A stretch of DNA of 64,000 nucleotides, taken from assembly GCA_933822405.4 (NCBI GenBank), contig CAKOGP040002313.1, forward strand, positions 477,935 through 541,934. Direction: 5' to 3'. Positions 19,564 through 28,408 of this stretch are shown in pieces (positions within the stretch are counted from its first letter, which is position 1; every line of letters starts with the position of its first letter). The notes below the pieces were generated by a model, which saw only the letters and a program-made list of their open reading frames with translations, was not told the origin of the DNA and did not search any database. Position numbers and translations under genes: made by a program. The DNA comes from Cylindrotheca closterium (lineage: Eukaryota; Bacillariophyta; Bacillariophyceae; Bacillariales; Bacillariaceae).

Positions 19564-21384
19564 TCATGAAAGGTGTTGAAAGTGCTCTGTTTCCTCCTGA
19601 CTTATGGCTCCAAATGACGCGATGCTTTCAACTCGAGCGCGCTCTACCCATCCTCCATTATTGCCAACGCTGTGTTCTAATGCATAAAATATATAGTAGA
19701 ATACCGCCAGAGCCAAGAATCCAAGATGAAGCATGATCCCCGCTAGCTCCAGCTGGCTGATGAGATACCAGTTCACAAAGATTCCGAAACAAGGTAGCAT
19801 GGGCATGAATGGCGTGACAAAGTATTCGCTTTGATCTGTAGCTGGACTGGGAGGATGCCGAATGCCAAATGTTTGCACTCTTGGACATCGCCATACTAGA
19901 ATGACCATGCACACGATCATTGAAAGGAAGAAGATGGCCCCGAATATCTTTCCATTTAGAGAAGCTGCAAAATGAGACAGCGCAATTCCGGTCAGGAGGG
20001 CAGAAGCATGGAAGGTGGTCATAACCGATTCTGAAAGTGCAGGCTGATCTTTTGGACTGGGATACCAAAGAAGGATGAGCGATGTGTCGGTGAGTGACAA
20101 CGCTGTCAGCACAGCACATGAGATCATATCATTCAAATGTGTGAATGGAATAAAGGTTGCGATCAATACCATAACAATGCCGCAAATCAGTGTTCCTTTC
20201 GTCAGGTTGCCCTTTTCATCAATCTCGCTAAAGATTGGTGGCAATAGTCCATCTTTTGCCAAAGCGTATTGGAGTCGAGGTTGTGCCATGACTGTAATGA
20301 GTACCACAATGGGCAAGCAAATAATTTCTCCCAATGCCGCAATCTCTGCAGCATTCGCGGATCCTCGGGAACGGAAAGCTTCTGGAAATCCACTGACAGC
20401 ACTAATCTCATCGTAAGGGAGCATTCCAACCAGTGCTATCGTGGCTAGAATGTACAACGAAGTGATCGATCCAAGCGTGAGGAAAATGGCCTTTGGGAGA
20501 TTCTTCTTGGGATTCTCCGCTTCACCTCCAAGGCAAGCAATCTCGTCATATCCCAAATAGCCAAAAAAGGTAGCCGTCGCTCCGCGAAAGATTCCGGTAG
20601 CACCAAAGGATTCAGGTATGAACGGCGTAAAGTTGGCTGGTCGTATCAAGGACAACCCAACAATAATCATAAACATAACGACGCAAACTTTCAGCTTTGT
20701 GAAAAAGTTGGTCACACTTTTGCTTCCTTCAATGCCATTCATGAGTAGAATCACCGAGACGGAAGAGACTAGGAACGCGAGAGGACTGAACGAATTGTCA
20801 ATGTCCAATAGCTTGATGAAGAAGTTTTCGCTTCCAACTTCATCCACAAGCCACTGTTGCAATTTGTCACCCCAACTCCGCGCGACTGCAGACGCGGCTG
20901 CAACATATTCAATGGACAAACAGGCAGCGGCAATCACTGCCGGCAACTCTCCCATGGCAACAAATGTGTAAGCATAGGCAGAACCAGAAAGCGGTATCCT
21001 GGAAGACAGTTCAGCATAACACGTTCCGCTGACCAAGGCGGCGATTCCACTAATGACCCAACTCAGAATGGAAGCTGGTCCAGCATATTGATTTGCCACC
21101 AAGCCACAGAGTACAAATAACCCAGAGCCGATTGTAGAACCAATTCCCACTAGTACTAGATCTGTGAGGGACATGTGCCGTTCTAGTGATTTGGAAGAGG
21201 TGACGGAGGAATCGCAGTCAAACGTTTCGTACGTTTGAGAAGATGTCGAGTTTCGTCCATTCGTCGGCACTTTGTTGCGGATGCTTGTCGTTTCGCTAGC
21301 GCTGTCGAAATCTTCGTCTGGAGGTAATGGCTTCTTGACAAAGAGATTGGAGTCTTTTCGGAGGAGTTTGCGTGATGGATTCAT
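19564..21384 (-). CDS. Cationic amino acid transporter (APC superfamily, SLC7/CAT type)
   Basis: A single exon of 606 residues. A Ser/Thr-rich cytoplasmic N-terminus of about 70 residues precedes the first membrane segment, whose GSTIGSGLFV (82-91) is the substrate-binding signature of the APC fold. Also visible are SGxxYAYTFVAMGELPA, ATFFGYLGYDEIACLGGEAENPKKNLPKAI (the conserved CAT loop after TM6, here given in two halves), MLPYD, and AQPRLQYALAKDGLLPP. About 13-14 hydrophobic segments continue to the C-terminus. It probably imports basic amino acids across the plasma or vacuolar membrane; the substrate cannot be read from sequence. It converges on the SNAPC1-like gene (63-nt gap). A TACCGGTA lies 45 nt upstream of its ATG. 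Confidence 0.9.
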   Translation of the reverse strand: MNPSRKLLRKDSNLFVKKPLPPDEDFDSASETTSIRNKVPTNGRNSTSSQTYETFDCDSSVTSSKSLERHMSLTDLVLVGIGSTIGSGLFVLCGLVANQYAGPASILSWVISGIAALVSGTCYAELSSRIPLSGSAYAYTFVAMGELPAVIAAACLSIEYVAAASAVARSWGDKLQQWLVDEVGSENFFIKLLDIDNSFSPLAFLVSSVSVILLMNGIEGSKSVTNFFTKLKVCVVMFMIIVGLSLIRPANFTPFIPESFGATGIFRGATATFFGYLGYDEIACLGGEAENPKKNLPKAIFLTLGSITSLYILATIALVGMLPYDEISAVSGFPEAFRSRGSANAAEIAALGEIICLPIVVLITVMAQPRLQYALAKDGLLPPIFSEIDEKGNLTKGTLICGIVMVLIATFIPFTHLNDMISCAVLTALSLTDTSLILLWYPSPKDQPALSESVMTTFHASALLTGIALSHFAASLNGKIFGAIFFLSMIVCMVILVWRCPRVQTFGIRHPPSPATDQSEYFVTPFMPMLPCFGIFVNWYLISQLELAGIMLHLGFLALAVFYYIFYALEHSVGNNGGWVERARVESIASFGAISQEETEHFQHLS

Positions 21385-21428
21385 TGCTGTGATGTTTTGC
21401 GAACCTCTGCACCACTTTTATGGCACAG

Positions 21429-21436
21429 TACCGGTA
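21429..21436. promoter_or_regulatory. TACCGGTA palindrome upstream of transporter gene
   Basis: A perfect 8-bp palindrome 45 nt upstream of the minus-strand ATG at 21384. It is followed by several GTATCGT copies up to 21470. The same 8-mer recurs in other spacers (22994, 52118, 54891). Confidence 0.4.
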
Positions 21437-21636
21437 TCTCATATCGTATCAGGTATCGTGAGTATCGTATTGTTTTGCACTTTCAATGAATTCTGTCGCG
21501 TCTGGCTTCGGTTTTGAATTCTTCGATTGCTTGGAAGTGATGGATGTGACATTTGTGACGTCACTTCGGGTCGCTCTGATTGATTCCGTCGACTAAAACT
21601 TGGGTCAATTCCAAAAAGATCCACAATGAATGACTG

Positions 21637-22773
21637 ATGGTCAGGTGCTCTCCTGTTTGCCGAAGGCTCATTCATAAGCTGGATGCCACTAAGAGGTCGA
21701 TATGCGCCCGAAGTATGTCAATTGATTTGCGAAGTGACACAGTGACGCTTCCAACGGCTGACATGCTGCGGACTGCCATGGAAGCAAGTCTCGGTGACGA
21801 TGTAATGGGGGAGGACAAGACAGTCCTGGAGTTGCAGGAATACATGGCGGATTTGACCGGAAAGGAAGCGGCGCTGTTTGTTCCAACGGGAACAATGGCG
21901 AATCTTGCAGCCATCTTGTCTCACTGTAACACGCGGGCGTCCGATATAGTCATCGGTTCTACTTCGCACATTGCTTTGTGGGAAGGTGGCGGAGCCGCTA
22001 ACCTGGGTGGTGTCCATACGAGACAGATCATTGAAGACGAAGACGCCCGAATGGATCCCAACGATATCATAGACAATATATTTCCAGACGCAGATGATCA
22101 CTGTGCGAAAACAACTTTGCTCTGTTTGGAGAATACCCAGAACATGCTCGGGGGCGTAGCACTACCTCCGTCCTACATGTCAGCAATGGGAAAACTTGCA
22201 AAAGAACATCAAATCAAGTCACACGTTGACGGTGCTAGAATATTCAATGCTGCAATAGCTCAAGACGTATCAGCAAAGGAACTATGTCAGGACATTGACA
22301 GCATATCCATTTGCTTCTCCAAAGGATTGGGGGCGCCAGTTGGCAGTGTCTTGGTGGGAGACTCGGAATTCATACGCCTGGCCAAGCGAGCTCGCAAACG
22401 GTTGGGAGGAGGAATGCGACAAGCTGGTGTCATTGCCTCCATGTGTTTGTACGCCGCACAGCACAACATTGATCGTCTTGAAGACGATCACAGGAGGGCA
22501 AAGATGATTGCTTCAGAATTGCAAAACGCTGGATTTTTCCTACCGCGGAATGGACAAGTAGACACAAACATTGTTTATTTTGGGCTTCCAGCGGACACTG
22601 ATATCTCAAAGCAGGAGTTTCAAATGAAGCTAGAAAGTGAATTTCATACTCTGCTGACAGCAGGCTATAGCAAGGGGGGTGAACTGTTTCGGCTTGTGAC
22701 TCATATGGGGATTGATGACGAGCAAATCGAGCATGCTACAGATGGCATTGTACAGCTTGCAAAGAAAATTTGA
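21637..22773 (+). CDS. L-threonine aldolase (low-specificity type)
   Basis: A single exon of 378 residues. The first 26 residues (MVRCSPVCRRLIHKLDATKRS) are basic and could be a mitochondrial presequence; a second start, MSIDLRSDTVT, would give the usual family N-terminus. The PLP-enzyme landmarks are intact: RSDTVTLPT, VMGEDKTV, FVPTGTMANLAA, the LENTQNMLGG block, HVDGARIFNAA (the aspartate that pairs with the pyridine nitrogen), and SFSK-type ICFSKGLGAPVGS with Lys229 as the expected Schiff-base lysine. The enzyme splits threonine (and allo-threonine) into glycine and acetaldehyde. It is divergent from the transporter gene, about 250 nt apart. Confidence 0.93.
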   Translation: MVRCSPVCRRLIHKLDATKRSICARSMSIDLRSDTVTLPTADMLRTAMEASLGDDVMGEDKTVLELQEYMADLTGKEAALFVPTGTMANLAAILSHCNTRASDIVIGSTSHIALWEGGGAANLGGVHTRQIIEDEDARMDPNDIIDNIFPDADDHCAKTTLLCLENTQNMLGGVALPPSYMSAMGKLAKEHQIKSHVDGARIFNAAIAQDVSAKELCQDIDSISICFSKGLGAPVGSVLVGDSEFIRLAKRARKRLGGGMRQAGVIASMCLYAAQHNIDRLEDDHRRAKMIASELQNAGFFLPRNGQVDTNIVYFGLPADTDISKQEFQMKLESEFHTLLTAGYSKGGELFRLVTHMGIDDEQIEHATDGIVQLAKKI

Positions 22774-22817
22774 GTAAAAGAGTTTTATAATACTATTAAA
22801 ACTCTCCTGTTATAGGA

Positions 22818-22943
22818 CTACAGCCCGCTGTAGGCTGCCAAAATTGTGATGCTACGGCGATTCTAGCTATCGAAATCACCGAGGCACATCTTCGTCGAAT
22901 GCTAATATTGCATTTCTTTGTCTTCCCGCACACGACTGCGGGA
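22818..22943. other. Two perfect short hairpins in a convergent spacer
   Basis: Between the stops of threonine aldolase and the acidic repeat protein lie CTACAGC-CC-GCTGTAG (22818-22833) and TCCCGCA-CACGAC-TGCGGGA (22924-22943), each with a perfect 7-bp stem. The role is unknown; it could be 3'-end structure for either transcript. Confidence 0.4.
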
Positions 22944-22993
22944 GAGTATCGACCATGATCTATCGATGTTGTTTTATTGTGCATGCTTCTTGA

Positions 22994-23001
22994 TACCGGT
23001 A
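22994..23001. promoter_or_regulatory. TACCGGTA within GATACCGGTATC palindrome
   Basis: A perfect 12-bp palindrome at 22992-23003, 49 nt beyond the stop of the minus-strand acidic protein. Unlike the other copies it is not next to a start codon. Confidence 0.3.
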
Positions 23002-23049
23002 TCCAAATCCCTCCGTTGATAACTATCTTTCATGCGTACTGCTGTCGTT

Positions 23050-26000
23050 CTATACTACGGACAAGTCCATCAACACTGATGATTGCTCCGATGAAACATC
23101 ATCATCATCATCATCATCACCATACACTAACTTCTTCGCTTTCTGCTCTTCAAGAAGCTCAAGGTTTGCGATTCTTGGGCTCCCTGAATAGGAGTCCTCT
23201 GGCGAAGGAAGATCTAAGACGGAAGTTGGGGAAGAGTTATTTGAACCACTTGGAGGTAACAGCCTTGGCGATTGATTCCTGTAAAGATTCGGCGTTACTG
23301 GCTGGCTTCTCTGGGTGGTGGGACCGCTGATTTTCTTTGCATTTTGGAACGGCGACCGCTGATGGCGACGTTTCTGCACTAGCTGATCAAATGAATCGTT
23401 CAACTTCGGGCTGCTGCCTTTTGATTGGAGGGGCAACTGTTCTAGATCTTCTTTCATGACAAACTCGAACTTTTCAGGTGTTGCAAATGAGACTCGTTTG
23501 GCCTTCAAGGCTGATGAAGCAGGGGAGTCCAATGCCAATCGATGGACTGGTTTTATAGGCAGTTGTGGAGCCATAGTCTTGAGAATACCAGTAGAGCTCA
23601 AAGCAGCAGGGCTCGCCGCACGAGCTTTGTACTTTAAGGCATTCCTTTTTGTCACTATACCATAAGCCTGCACCTGCTCCGTGCATTTCGCGGATTTTTC
23701 AAAAAAATCTCTTTTCACCTTGGCTGAATCGATGGCTGCAAACTTGCTCCTTGCTAACATGCGAGCCCGTAACTTATCCCTTGGCGTACTACCACGGGCA
23801 GGTATTCTGGCAAGAACGTCGCCTTGTTCCATAGATGCTGGCTTTCTTGTCAAAAATCCTTCAAGAGCCTTTTCATGATTGTCGAGGGTGCTTACCCCAA
23901 CATCTGACACAGATGATCTCCAGGTAGTCTTATGGATCTTGTCTTCGGTACTCTTCGAAGGACTCTGTCGTATGTTACGTGCCATTCTTCGGTTGTGCAA
24001 TAATTGACTCCGTTCACGATTATACATTAGGACCGAATCAGAGGTGGCATTCGAGACCGTCGATTTGGAATCTTCGGCAAACGGCATTGAGTCGATTAAC
24101 GAATTATCGCCATTCTGCTGTGAAAAGAAACTTTCATCAAGTTTTTCGATAGCGAAAGACTGCTTCAATGCAAAGCGGTTGAATTCAGAGTTTGACTGTA
24201 CTTGCGGTCTTATGTCTGCATCTTTTCGTTCTGACTGCCTGCGTTCTATTCGCTTCCATGCGGCTTCTTCCAGCTTTGCTTCTCTCTTCACAATCTCAAG
24301 CAGCCTGGCTTGATTCAAGCCTTCTTGCTCCAAGTCCTGTGACCTCGTATTCTCTTTTTCCTTCTTGTCCTTTTTCTTTCGCCACACCATATCTCGAATT
24401 TGGTCGAAAACAGAGTCTTTCTTTCCACTTCGATCATCGTCCAGATTGGAGTGACCAGAAAGTAGAGCAACGGAGGAAGTGTCTAGTTCCGTCGCTGTGT
24501 AGTCTTGACTGCATTCTTCACATGTCTCTAACGGATTCTCGAAGTGTGATTGATGTGTTGTGAGGCTGTTCGTCCCATCGAAACTCTCGTCCATGTAGCT
24601 ATTTGACATTGCGACGGACATTGTGATTTGCGATACATCATCGCTGATTGCTCGAAGGTGAGGAGATGTACGATATGGCTTCATTTTACGCCCATTACGT
24701 TTGATTGCAGATTGAACAGTGGTATGTTCATCCATACTGCAACCCATACTGTAGTCCTCAGTATATGATTCGTTCTCTTTTATCTCCTTATCGATAAGTG
24801 TGGAACGCTTCACCTTCATTCTCCTCTTTTGCGGGGAAGATTTTGTTCGTCTCTTTGGGTCAGATGATTTTGTTTGTCCCTTGGATGAGGGGGCTTTCAC
24901 ATCCTTCTTTTTAAAGGAAGATTGCGTGACAATTGAATTCTCGTCAGAATAGATATAATAGTCTCTCACGTCAACAAATCTAGATCCTGGATTGTGCTGC
25001 ACTCTATCTCGAGTCTTTTTTGGTATGTAGAAGCCTGACTTTTCCGGTTCCTTCTTTGTCTTCTCAAGAGATTTTTTTCTTTCATTAACCTTGACTTCCG
25101 GATAGTACTTGGATGTCATAGTACTTTGGGTAAAAGTTGTATCGTAGTTTGTATATTCATCGGTAAAGTAGGCAGAATCGGAGTCATGCGAAGTGTTACG
25201 GGTGTCTTCATCGTAGGTAGTTTCACAATTAGAGCGACTGTCATCCGAGCGTGTAGCATGAGACGGTCCGTCGGAAAGATGTCCCTTACGGCAGGTGATC
25301 TCGTTCATAGAGTGGACACCTTTGCGAGATTGGCCGTTGTGAAATCGCCTTTTGTTAGTAGAGAGTGCCCCAAACAGGCCCTCCTCTTTTGGGAAGTCGT
25401 CAACATTTATGAGTTTTTCGTCAATAGGAGTTTCTTGAATCGGGCGCAAGCCGAAACTACTTCTTGTTTCGATAGTAGTTTCTTGAATAGATTGGATGCC
25501 GAAAGATGGAGAGTCTAATGTGCTTCCCTCATCAATGGTGGTTTCTTGAGTAGAGTGTAAACTAAATGATTGAGAACCAGATGTACTTCCTTCATCAATT
25601 GTAGTCTCCTGAGTAGAGTGCAAACCGAGAGATTGTGAAACTGATCTACTTCCTTCGTCAATGGAAGTTTCTGGAGTAGAGTGCAAGTTAGAAGGTCCTG
25701 AACCTGATGTACTTCCATCGTCAATGGTACTTTCTTGAGTAGAGTGCAAGTTAGAAGGTCCTGAGCCTGAAGTAGTTCCTTCATCAATGGTAGCTTCTTG
25801 AGTCGAGTGCAAACCAAAAGACCGCGAACCTGAAGTAGTTCCTTCATCAATGGTTGTATCCTGAGTCGAATGCATGCCGAAAGACTGCAAACCCGATGTA
25901 CTTGCTTCTTCAATGGTGGTCTCTTGAGTAGAGTGCATGCCTAATGATTGAAAACCCGATGCGCTTCCTTCATCATTTGCATCTTCTTCAGTTGATTCCA

Positions 26001-26868
26001 AACCCGAAGCACTTTTTTCGTCAGTAAATTGCTGCTGAGACGAGGGCAACCACGCATTATTAGCATCATTGTCGTCGTCCCCGTCGTCGTCAGTACTTTC
26101 TAGCTGCAGAACAGAGCGCAGTCCGGCAAAACTTCTCTCGTCATAAGAGCGTCCACCAAAAGATTTGTTTCCACTGCAGGCGCTTCCGTCATCAACGGTC
26201 GTCTCTTGAGCAGAGTGCGACCCAGATGAATCTTCTTCATCTATGTTGTCTTCTTGAATAGAGCGCAAGCCAGAAAAACTTTTTTCGTCGATACAGCGTC
26301 CATCGCAAGATTGATTCTCATCGTAGGTTCTTCCTTTTGCTCCGTCAATGGAACGAGTTGAGTTTTGACTCGTTTCTGCAGACTCGCCGGATTGCAGAAG
26401 GCTCTTTTCGTTATCAGCTGATGGACCTTTGTTTTTTTTCTCTTTAGACAAGTCTTTATCTTGGGTTCGGAGACCGGCGTCATGATTTGAAGCACGACTA
26501 CCGGAATGATGACTAGTAATCGAGTCTACTGTGTGCTTGGAGAATACAGAGTAGTCAAAGGCCTCCGACTCGTCGTCATCGCCATCATAGTCATCATATT
26601 CATCGTCCTCTTCATCGTCGATATGATCGATATCAAAATCCTCATCGTTGCCATCTACATTGATGCGAAGATGACGTTGAATCATGTCTGCAGCAGCATC
26701 AAAGAACCCATCGATTCTCGTTCCTACCAAAGAACTTTCTTCTCCGCTGCTACTACTTTCATCATGGAATATATGATCCAAGTGATTGTTTTCCTCAGAA
26801 ATCTTACCTCTGAGTTCCATGGCATCCTCTGGGCTCCATGGAGACTTTTGACTGTCTATCGAAACCAT
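23050..26868 (-). CDS. Large acidic low-complexity protein with 21-residue repeats, unknown
   Basis: A single exon of 1272 residues from ATG 26868 (MVSIDSQKSPW). The frame is open a little further upstream (to a stop near 26995), but with no other ATG there. The N-terminal third is rich in Asp/Glu/Ser and holds the tandem array at 25438-25941. The middle is Lys/Arg/Ser-rich with KKKD and RERKK-type runs; a charged helical stretch (QARLLEIVKREAKLEEAAWK) may form a coiled coil. The C-terminus has several SPxx sites and a run of seven Asp (encoded by a CAT-repeat tract near 23098) before VSSEQSSVLMDLSVV. There is no signal peptide, membrane segment or enzyme motif. It is probably a disordered scaffold or nuclear protein, by inference. 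It is divergent from L2HGDH. Confidence 0.75.
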   Translation of the reverse strand: MVSIDSQKSPWSPEDAMELRGKISEENNHLDHIFHDESSSSGEESSLVGTRIDGFFDAAADMIQRHLRINVDGNDEDFDIDHIDDEEDDEYDDYDGDDDESEAFDYSVFSKHTVDSITSHHSGSRASNHDAGLRTQDKDLSKEKKNKGPSADNEKSLLQSGESAETSQNSTRSIDGAKGRTYDENQSCDGRCIDEKSFSGLRSIQEDNIDEEDSSGSHSAQETTVDDGSACSGNKSFGGRSYDERSFAGLRSVLQLESTDDDGDDDNDANNAWLPSSQQQFTDEKSASGLESTEEDANDEGSASGFQSLGMHSTQETTIEEASTSGLQSFGMHSTQDTTIDEGTTSGSRSFGLHSTQEATIDEGTTSGSGPSNLHSTQESTIDDGSTSGSGPSNLHSTPETSIDEGSRSVSQSLGLHSTQETTIDEGSTSGSQSFSLHSTQETTIDEGSTLDSPSFGIQSIQETTIETRSSFGLRPIQETPIDEKLINVDDFPKEEGLFGALSTNKRRFHNGQSRKGVHSMNEITCRKGHLSDGPSHATRSDDSRSNCETTYDEDTRNTSHDSDSAYFTDEYTNYDTTFTQSTMTSKYYPEVKVNERKKSLEKTKKEPEKSGFYIPKKTRDRVQHNPGSRFVDVRDYYIYSDENSIVTQSSFKKKDVKAPSSKGQTKSSDPKRRTKSSPQKRRMKVKRSTLIDKEIKENESYTEDYSMGCSMDEHTTVQSAIKRNGRKMKPYRTSPHLRAISDDVSQITMSVAMSNSYMDESFDGTNSLTTHQSHFENPLETCEECSQDYTATELDTSSVALLSGHSNLDDDRSGKKDSVFDQIRDMVWRKKKDKKEKENTRSQDLEQEGLNQARLLEIVKREAKLEEAAWKRIERRQSERKDADIRPQVQSNSEFNRFALKQSFAIEKLDESFFSQQNGDNSLIDSMPFAEDSKSTVSNATSDSVLMYNRERSQLLHNRRMARNIRQSPSKSTEDKIHKTTWRSSVSDVGVSTLDNHEKALEGFLTRKPASMEQGDVLARIPARGSTPRDKLRARMLARSKFAAIDSAKVKRDFFEKSAKCTEQVQAYGIVTKRNALKYKARAASPAALSSTGILKTMAPQLPIKPVHRLALDSPASSALKAKRVSFATPEKFEFVMKEDLEQLPLQSKGSSPKLNDSFDQLVQKRRHQRSPFQNAKKISGPTTQRSQPVTPNLYRNQSPRLLPPSGSNNSSPTSVLDLPSPEDSYSGSPRIANLELLEEQKAKKLVYGDDDDDDDVSSEQSSVLMDLSVV
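25438..25941 (-). repeat. 63-nt coding tandem repeat, about 8 units
   Basis: Eight consecutive 63-nt units encode G[LM]HSTQETTIDEGSTSGSQSF-like 21-mers; the AGTAGAGTG landmark recurs exactly every 63 nt (for example 25549, 25612, 25675). Units differ at several codons, many silently. Looser copies (ETTVDDGSACSG, STEEDANDEGSASG) extend toward 26260, and a degraded unit lies on the other side. Confidence 0.9.
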
Positions 26869-27104
26869 CGGTCGAAGGAAATCCAAAAAGTGAGTTTGAA
26901 ATTGGAAATCCGAAAACAACTGGTTCAAAAACGGGAATCGAGCTAGCCGACCGGTCGCGGCAGATTTTAAAAAATAAATCGACTTGTTCGACTGTTACTT
27001 TCTTCCGGCTTTTCACTTTGGATCTTTTCGCCTCCATTTCACATTATATTGCTCGATTGTGACGTTATTGTTGCTTTCCTGGCTCTTGGTCCATGCCATA
27101 ATCG

Positions 27105-28274
27105 ATGGCTCGGGTGGTTAATGCATCCATTTCTCCAGCCTTCCACACACAAGTGGCAGTTATTGGGGCTGGCGTCGTAGGTTTGGCAATTGCTCGTTCC
27201 CTTGCCAAGTGTGGAATGGAAGTCTTTATACTCGAGAAGGCATCCATCATCGGAAATGAAACATCTTCACGTAACTCTGAGGTCATCCATGCCGGTATTT
27301 ACTATCCCCAAGATTCACTTAAGGCAAAATTTTGCGTGTCAGGTCGACATAGCCTCTACGAGTACATTCAATCCCGACACATTCCACACAAGAAATGCGG
27401 CAAATTGGTTGTTGCGACTCAACCTTCTCAAGTTTCCAATGAGTTACGAGCCTTGTTCGAAAAGGCCCAAAGAAATGGAATCGATAACCTAAAGCTAGTG
27501 AGCAGGGAAGAGGTTAAAGTTATGGAACCAAATGTGGAATGTCACGGTGCTCTTTGGTCTCCTTCGACTGGAGTTGTGGATTCTCATTCCTTTATGTACA
27601 ATTTGTTAGCTGATGCCGAGAAACACAGCGCACAACTTGTCTTGAATACAGCGGTAGAAGATGCTGTAGTAGATTCTGATGGGATATGCTTGAAAGCTGA
27701 CGGTGCTTGGATTCAATGTGATTACGTCATCAACACTGGTGGACTATGGGCAAATCATATCGCAAACATGTTTCATCGAAGTACTTCATGGAAACCACCC
27801 ATAGCATATTTTGCCAAGGGCAATTACTTTCGCCTACAAGGTAAAGCTCCCTTTGAAAAGTTGATATATCCAGTCCCAGAGCCAGGTGGATTGGGGGTTC
27901 ATGCCACCGTTGATTGGGGCGGGCCTACAGTAAAGTTTGGACCTGACGTTGAATGGGTGGAGCCATCGGTATCCAATCCAGCAGAGGTGTCACTGGATGT
28001 TGATCCAACGCGTGGTGATAAGTTCTACAACGAAGTTCGAAAATATTGGCCAGGCCTGGAAGACAATCAACTGATACCTGACTACGCAGGAATTAGGCCA
28101 AAACTAAATCATCCGTCTCTTCAATCGCCGTTGCCATTTGAAGATTTTCGTATCTATGGGCCTGAGACACACGGTGTACAAGGATTGATTCATTTGGTGG
28201 GTATCGAGAGTCCGGGACTCACTAGCAGTATGGCTATTGCGGAGGATATCCGAATCCAAGTGGCAACCAGGTGA
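27105..28274 (+). CDS. L2HGDH: L-2-hydroxyglutarate dehydrogenase
   Basis: A single exon of 389 residues. The FAD Rossmann motif VAVIGAGVVGLAIAR is at 17-31, followed by the family block SSRNSEVIHAGIYYPQDSLKA, then GALWSPSTGVVDSHSF, VINTGGLWANHIA, AKGNYFRLQGK, YPVPEPGGLGVHAT, GPDVEW and IGIESPGLTSS-type HLVGIESPGLTSSMAIAE. The enzyme oxidises L-2-hydroxyglutarate to 2-oxoglutarate with FAD, usually at the inner mitochondrial membrane, removing a toxic by-product of malate dehydrogenase. The N-terminus before the Rossmann fold is only 16 residues, so a presequence is short or absent. It converges on SART1 (134 nt). Confidence 0.94.
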   Translation: MARVVNASISPAFHTQVAVIGAGVVGLAIARSLAKCGMEVFILEKASIIGNETSSRNSEVIHAGIYYPQDSLKAKFCVSGRHSLYEYIQSRHIPHKKCGKLVVATQPSQVSNELRALFEKAQRNGIDNLKLVSREEVKVMEPNVECHGALWSPSTGVVDSHSFMYNLLADAEKHSAQLVLNTAVEDAVVDSDGICLKADGAWIQCDYVINTGGLWANHIANMFHRSTSWKPPIAYFAKGNYFRLQGKAPFEKLIYPVPEPGGLGVHATVDWGGPTVKFGPDVEWVEPSVSNPAEVSLDVDPTRGDKFYNEVRKYWPGLEDNQLIPDYAGIRPKLNHPSLQSPLPFEDFRIYGPETHGVQGLIHLVGIESPGLTSSMAIAEDIRIQVATR

Positions 28275-28408
28275 CAAAGAACAGAAAGATCTCACAAATT
28301 TCTCCATGTGACAATCTGGATGAATCAAGTTCATCTTCGACTTTCAAAGTATACAATTTTGGAAACCAAAAAGTCCTTATTTGACAAAAGATAGTATTGT
28401 GGCTACCC

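Noticed and set aside
22977..23330. Plus-strand ORF with a nine-His run
   Set aside because: The His codons are the antisense of the Asp tract of the 23050-26868 gene.
25438..25941. CRISPR-like array
   Set aside because: The 63-nt units are contiguous, in frame and without unique spacers, in a eukaryotic coding sequence.
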